From contig CM067369.1 of the NCBI GenBank assembly GCA_034401795.1, forward strand, positions 93,062,207-93,126,206: a stretch of DNA of 64,000 nucleotides. The letters run 5' to 3'. Position 1 is the stretch's first letter. The number at the start of each line of letters is the position of its first letter. Shown here in pieces: positions 60,003 to 64,000 of the stretch. The notes under the pieces are model-generated. The model was not told the origin of the DNA, ran no database searches, and saw only the letters and a program-made list of their open reading frames with translations. This stretch comes from Chaetoderma sp. LZ-2023a (taxonomy: Eukaryota > Mollusca > Caudofoveata > Chaetodermatida > Chaetodermatidae). The position numbers were made by a program, and so were the translations under genes.

Positions 60003-60390
60003 AGTGTGTGCGTGTGTGTGTGTGTGTGTGTGTGCGTGTGCGTGTGCGCGTGCGTGTGTGCATGTGTGTCTGTGCATGCGTGCGTGCATGTGTATTTGTT
60101 TGCTTGCGCGTGTGTGCGTGCGCATGTGAATTCATTCATGCATGTGTGTATTGGTGCGTGAGCGTGCCGGCGTGCGTGCATGCATTTGTGCGTCTGTTCG
60201 TGCATGCATTATCGTGTGCATTATTGCATGTGTTGCTGTATGCATTCTTGCTTGTGTTCGTGCATGTATTCATGCATGCATACTCGCATGTTTTATTGCA
60301 TGCATGTATTATTGCGTGCATTCGTTCATTCATTCATGCAGGGGTGTATGTGTGTATGTGCGTGCGTGCGTGCGTGCGTGCGTGCGTACG

Positions 60391-60422
<32 letters not shown>

Positions 60423-60435
60423 TGTGTGTATGTGT
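60003..60435 (+). repeat. GTGT/GCGT/GCAT microsatellite
   Basis: TG repeats give way to TGCATG/TGCGTG units and then a pure GCGT run (about 60358-60425). Alternating purine-pyrimidine sequence favours Z-DNA. All long cysteine/valine/histidine frames over it are artefacts. Confidence 0.95.
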
Positions 60436-60451
60436 AAGCTAGATGGATTTT

Positions 60452-60530
60452 GGGGCCAAATGATGGCAGGTCCATTAAAATGGATGGTCTAAGGACCACC
60501 CATCTTAGATACCTACCATCATTTGGCCCC
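60452..60530. repeat. imperfect palindrome, about 40-bp arms
   Basis: GGGGCCAAATGATGG at the left pairs exactly with the right end, then AGGT and GATGGTC..TAAG segments pair with mismatches. Confidence 0.85.
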
Positions 60531-60670
60531 AGTCCGTTATAGACAGGTTTGACAATGAGATGGTATGGAATTGTGGATACAGCCAAACTTGTATTAAGAG
60601 ACTAAGTGAAACTGAAGAAAGTGGTTTAGGCAGGTGGTCTCTCAAGAAGACGGTCAAATGTATTGTTTAA

Positions 60671-60906
60671 AGGTGCACAGTCACACCAGAATGTTTGAAA
60701 ATAATATTTGTAGAATTGTATCCTTTTAGAAGTACCCCCTATTACAATTTCACAATTAAAAAAATTTATATTAATTCATGCAGAATAAAAATATCATAAG
60801 TTAAGATTTATTTCGTTTTATTACATTGCGGTATACAATTTAAGCCAAAAAAGGTTTTCAATTTTAACGATTTTATTTTCAGCCATTCTGGTGTGAATAT
60901 GCACCT
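60671..60906. mobile_element. MITE with TTAA target duplication
   Basis: Inverted ends AGGTGCACAGTCACACCAGA and (reverse) AGGTGCATATTCACACCAGA, flanked on each side by TTAA (60667-60670 and 60907-60910). 236 bp and AT-rich, with no ORF. The TTAA duplication fits a piggyBac-type non-autonomous element. Confidence 0.75.
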
Positions 60907-60910
60907 TTAA

Positions 60911-61879
60911 TTGTTGATGATTTTGGAAAAAGGCGCTCTCACAGGTGGTTTTTCATAACAAGTAACATGTGCCCTTAGAGCAGTTTTGATTGTATTAATA
61001 TCAGGGTTGTGATTTGAAAATAACAAATTAGTTGTAAAAATCCACGGGCTGTGATAACTTTTTATAGGTCCAAAATTGTGTCGTCATAGACAGGTTGACT
61101 CATAATTTCACTTTAAAAAAACATGTTTTACAGAAATTTTTTTTAGAAATAATTATTTTTCAAATAATATGTTTTAAAGCCCTGCTTGTATATGCATATA
61201 TGTAACACCAATATTCAGCAGCAGAACCATGATGTGCATGGTCATTACTTACATGTAAGTTAAATTCAGATCGATCACTACTGTCTGTACAAATTTTGTT
61301 TTATGTTCATTTTATAGTTTAATGGTCATTAAATTTTAAATGTGGTTACGTGACGAGATTAGTTGGTTTTACATACCAACAATGGCCATTAAAATTATGA
61401 TTGCTATTGATCTTAGAAAAAAATATTTTAATGGTCAATAACTAATGGCTGTTGTCATCGAATGCAGAGTAGGCAGTACCCCTCACCACTTAATGTTAAT
61501 TCGCTAACGTTACAGAAGGTGGACCTATAAAAACACATCAGTGTTGTTCTAAAAAACATAGAAAGTAAGGGCTATTCGCAAGTTAGTGTGGTTACGAAAT
61601 GATGCAGATTCCCATAGTAAATTAGTATCTTACCAAAAAAAAAACACCCCACGTATTCCATCTGAAAGGCTAAAATCTCTATCACAGGGGAAAAATAAGC
61701 AGTAAAATTGATTTACCACTACCCGTATTTAAGGAAAATCTTTCATGTATAACAAATAATTCGTGTTTCTTAGTCTTAGTTCACATACTTTAGTTACTTT
61801 TACGTGAGCATAAAGTACTAACTTAGGCATATCTGTTGACCAAGTTTTAACTTCCAGTCTGCAGTAATAAGGAGTTTAC
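60911..61879. other. no gene recognised
   Basis: AT-rich DNA with a few TTAATGG/CCATTAA words at 61318-61450, like the 38.6-39.2 kb field. Confidence 0.45.
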
Positions 61880-62055
61880 AAGACTCTGTAGTTCAAACTA
61901 CGTCACCAGAAACCGGCTGTTTGGTGGACGTTAAATGTGGGCATGCTCATAAAGGATGGTGATCTGACAGAGAAAGCTATCGATTCTGCAATGCTATCAC
62001 ACATTTTCTATCACTATAAGCATTCGTCACCACAGGTGAGCCTGATAGCCAACAT
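61880..62055 (-). mobile_element. copy of the 33.8 kb MITE-like family
   Basis: Reverse complement of 33843-34045: CACCAGAAACCGGCTGTTTG, GTGATCTGACAGAGAAAGCT and ATCGATTCTGCAATGCTATC match. Confidence 0.8.
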
Positions 62056-62743
62056 TTGTGGCCCTAGCTCAGGGCCTATATAGGTCGTTCGCAGATTTTA
62101 ATTATATTGATCTCGCTTGCATGGAAGGGCATTTTCATGAAGTTTTATACTGATACACAAAAGCGATACACAATCTGCAAAACGACACATCGATTGCAGA
62201 ATTGAAGTATTATGTAAGCATATTCGTTGAGCAATCTCTATGATGAGGAGGATGATAGATTTTTTAAACGTATTTTGCTTTCAATAAAGCCGTTTTCCAG
62301 CTATACAAATTATAACGGTTAAATGTTTAATTCTCACTCATGGTGCGAAGTCACGGAAACTGTGGGTTTTTTCTTATATACTGGATAGTGGATTGCGATA
62401 ATTTGGTTAATGCCTTTTAGCAGATTACTAATTCGAATGTTCAGAAAATTGAGAATAGATCATGTAGACAGAACACTACTAATTCTGTCTTGGTATTCAG
62501 CCAAGTATTTAACATCTCTCTCCATGAATTATCAAATTTAATGAGCTTACAAAGCTGTCATAACCACAACACATGTAGTTATTCGATCATGGTACAGCGA
62601 CCAATAAAATAATTCATGGATCAAAGCTGTGTTTTAGCATGATTAGCCCAAATGTCTAAAATTTTGAAAATAACATTAGGCATGCAAGTTTTTACTGTGC
62701 TTATCATTTTGCTAATTCATGTTTATGTATTTTTTTTCTCCAG

Positions 62744-62965
62744 TTTTCCGTCTATGTACACGAACAGTGAATAGACTGTTGCATGTTGGCTTATCAATTC
62801 CGTCGGTGCATCAACTTGCTGGTGAATTATCAGAATTTCTCAGAACAGCAAGAGCAGAGTCATTTTCAGAGAAGTACGACTGCTCCTATCAAACGTAGAT
62901 CGTTCATAACTGTTCAAAGCAGTCCAGCGAGGCCTGCTTACCGCCTTAGGTGGTCTTTGTTATGA
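62744..62965 (+). other. candidate 3' exon
   Basis: A pyrimidine run ending TTTCTCCAG at 62743 is a good splice acceptor. Two frames stay open after it, one for about 50 codons (containing HVGLSIPSVHQLAGELSEFL) and one from an ATG at 62783 for 60 codons. No family recognised. Could be chance. Confidence 0.25.
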
Positions 62966-63189
62966 TGAACCTGTTAAGTCCGATTTTTTATATGCCAATG
63001 TAAATAGATGTGTTTAAATTATACAATGGGCTCACATGTTATCAGGTAAACCATATTCAGTTACACATAGCATTGTTTACAGATTTGTAACAGAGTAGGG
63101 ATGATTGGAAACTCGTTGCTTCAACAGAGAATAATGCAGGTTTACGCATTACCAAATGTTAAAGTTGTTAATGACTTGGTCACAAGCAG
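62966..63189. other. no gene recognised
   Basis: Spacer, nothing identified. Confidence 0.4.
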
Positions 63190-63650
63190 TTTTTGTCTCA
63201 CCTCATAGGGAAATCGAGACAATGGGATTATCTTAGGTGGCGGCGTCTGCGTCGTCGTCATCCGCAGTGGTGTCATTTGTGTTAAAGTTATTGAATGTAC
63301 ATTTAATTCATCAAAGACTTATCCGATCTTGATGAAATTATACAGATATGATCTATACCATGATGGCATCTAGTCTCCATCATCGGCAAAATGATTTTCA
63401 AAATTTTTTCAGTGTTTGAATTTAGCCTATTTTGCAACAAAAATCAGGTAACAGTTTTTGAATGTACATTTAATTCAGCAAAGACATCCCATCTTGACGA
63501 AACTTTACAGATATGACCTATACCATCATGGCATCTTAGTTTCCAACATCAGCAAAATGATTTTCAAATTTTGTCCAAATTTGAAATGGGTCTATTTTCG
63601 AAAAAAATATCAGGTAAATGGTAAAGTTTTAGTCTCGCCCCGTAGGGAAA
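63190..63650 (+). repeat. two units of a dispersed repeat related to 29.2-30.3 kb
   Basis: 63195-63430 and 63455-63650 share TGAATGTACATTTAATTCA, CAAAGAC, GATCTTGATGAAA.TTACAG and GATCTATACCAT.ATGGCATC. Each unit opens with a GTCTCGCC/TCTCACCTCATAGGGAAA sequence, as near 29926. The open frame at 63458-63808 is repeat-derived. Confidence 0.65.
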
Positions 63651-64000
63651 GCGAGACAATGGGGTTACCTTTGGTGTCATCGTCCATAGTGGCATGCCAT
63701 TTTGAAGATTTTCGGGTGCTCTTAACACTCCTAACCCATGTAAATCTATACTCGAATTCGGAAAGGATTTCCTTTGTGGAATCTACCAATAACAAAGAAC
63801 GATTCTAACTTATATATAAAACGATAACCTTTTATTAAACTTGAATACTTATAACAATATGGCCGTATTGCAGGCTTGTACAATTACAAATAGATTTGTC
63901 AAACTAACAAAGTAAACTTCTACTTAAATTGAATACTCACGAAACTGATGTTACGTTCGTTGCGCATACAAGGTGTACAGGCATTATATAGGACTCAAAC
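63651..64000. other. no gene recognised
   Basis: End of window. AT-rich, nothing identified beyond the repeat flank. Confidence 0.4.

Noticed and set aside
59945..60586. Several 60-165 codon frames
   Set aside because: All run through the GTGT/GCGT microsatellite and change with its length.
63458..63808. 116-codon frame
   Set aside because: Lies in a dispersed repeat also found at 29-30 kb.

Overview
The window is animal nuclear DNA, most likely from a marine invertebrate, and probably a lophotrochozoan or similar; the taxon is an inference. The reasons are AT-rich, intron-scale non-coding DNA, abundant tRNA-derived SINEs, foldback MITEs, long microsatellites, a Tc1 transposon, a decayed APE-type LINE, and a Maverick/Polinton element whose DNA polymerase resembles those I know from coral and bivalve genomes. 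No complete host gene was recognised. There are two weak single-exon candidates, at 14.4 kb and 62.7 kb.

Layout. 0-4.7 kb: a nested inverted-repeat element and a fragment of a LINE. 4.7-7.6 kb: a truncated relative of the Polinton, holding the gene block that recurs at 47.5-50.8 kb. 9.2-11.7 kb: a longer, decayed copy of the same LINE. 12.1-14.3 kb: an element with inverted ends rich in an AAGGGCTTAAGCACAA-type subrepeat. 15.9-18.5 kb: two foldback elements carrying TGACGTCA sites and a tRNA-derived SINE. 20-29 kb: SINE 3' parts, tandem units and an AT-rich MITE. 29-34 kb: long-period tandem repeats and a roughly 29-bp minisatellite. 34.4-38.6 kb: a decayed intronless copy of a multi-copy gene family of unknown function, followed by a field of CCATTAA motifs. 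41.3-43.3 kb: two adjacent tandem duplications, the second interrupted by an apparently intact 1658-bp Tc1 element (43303-44960). 45388-59766: a Polinton with terminal inverted repeats of about 258 and 303 bp. 60-64 kb: GT/GC microsatellite, a TTAA MITE and shared repeats.

The Polinton is the main object. Its genes are compact. A minus-strand block (48.9-50.3 kb) diverges from a long plus-strand series (50.5-57.5 kb) that includes a decayed packaging-type ATPase and a capsid-like protein. A protein-primed family B DNA polymerase reads inward from the right terminal repeat. The polymerase and the capsid-like gene converge and are both cut off at about 57465, consistent with a deletion that removed both 3' ends. 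Most reading frames carry stops or frameshifts, so this copy looks dead. I found no integrase and no adenain-type protease.

The most interesting observation is regulatory. At least eleven gene starts in the two Polinton copies are preceded by TTTAA, 5-9 bases, then a TATA-like hexamer. The genes without this motif mostly begin at an overlapping or abutting stop codon (TAATG, TGAATG). This suggests short transcription units with coupled translation inside them.
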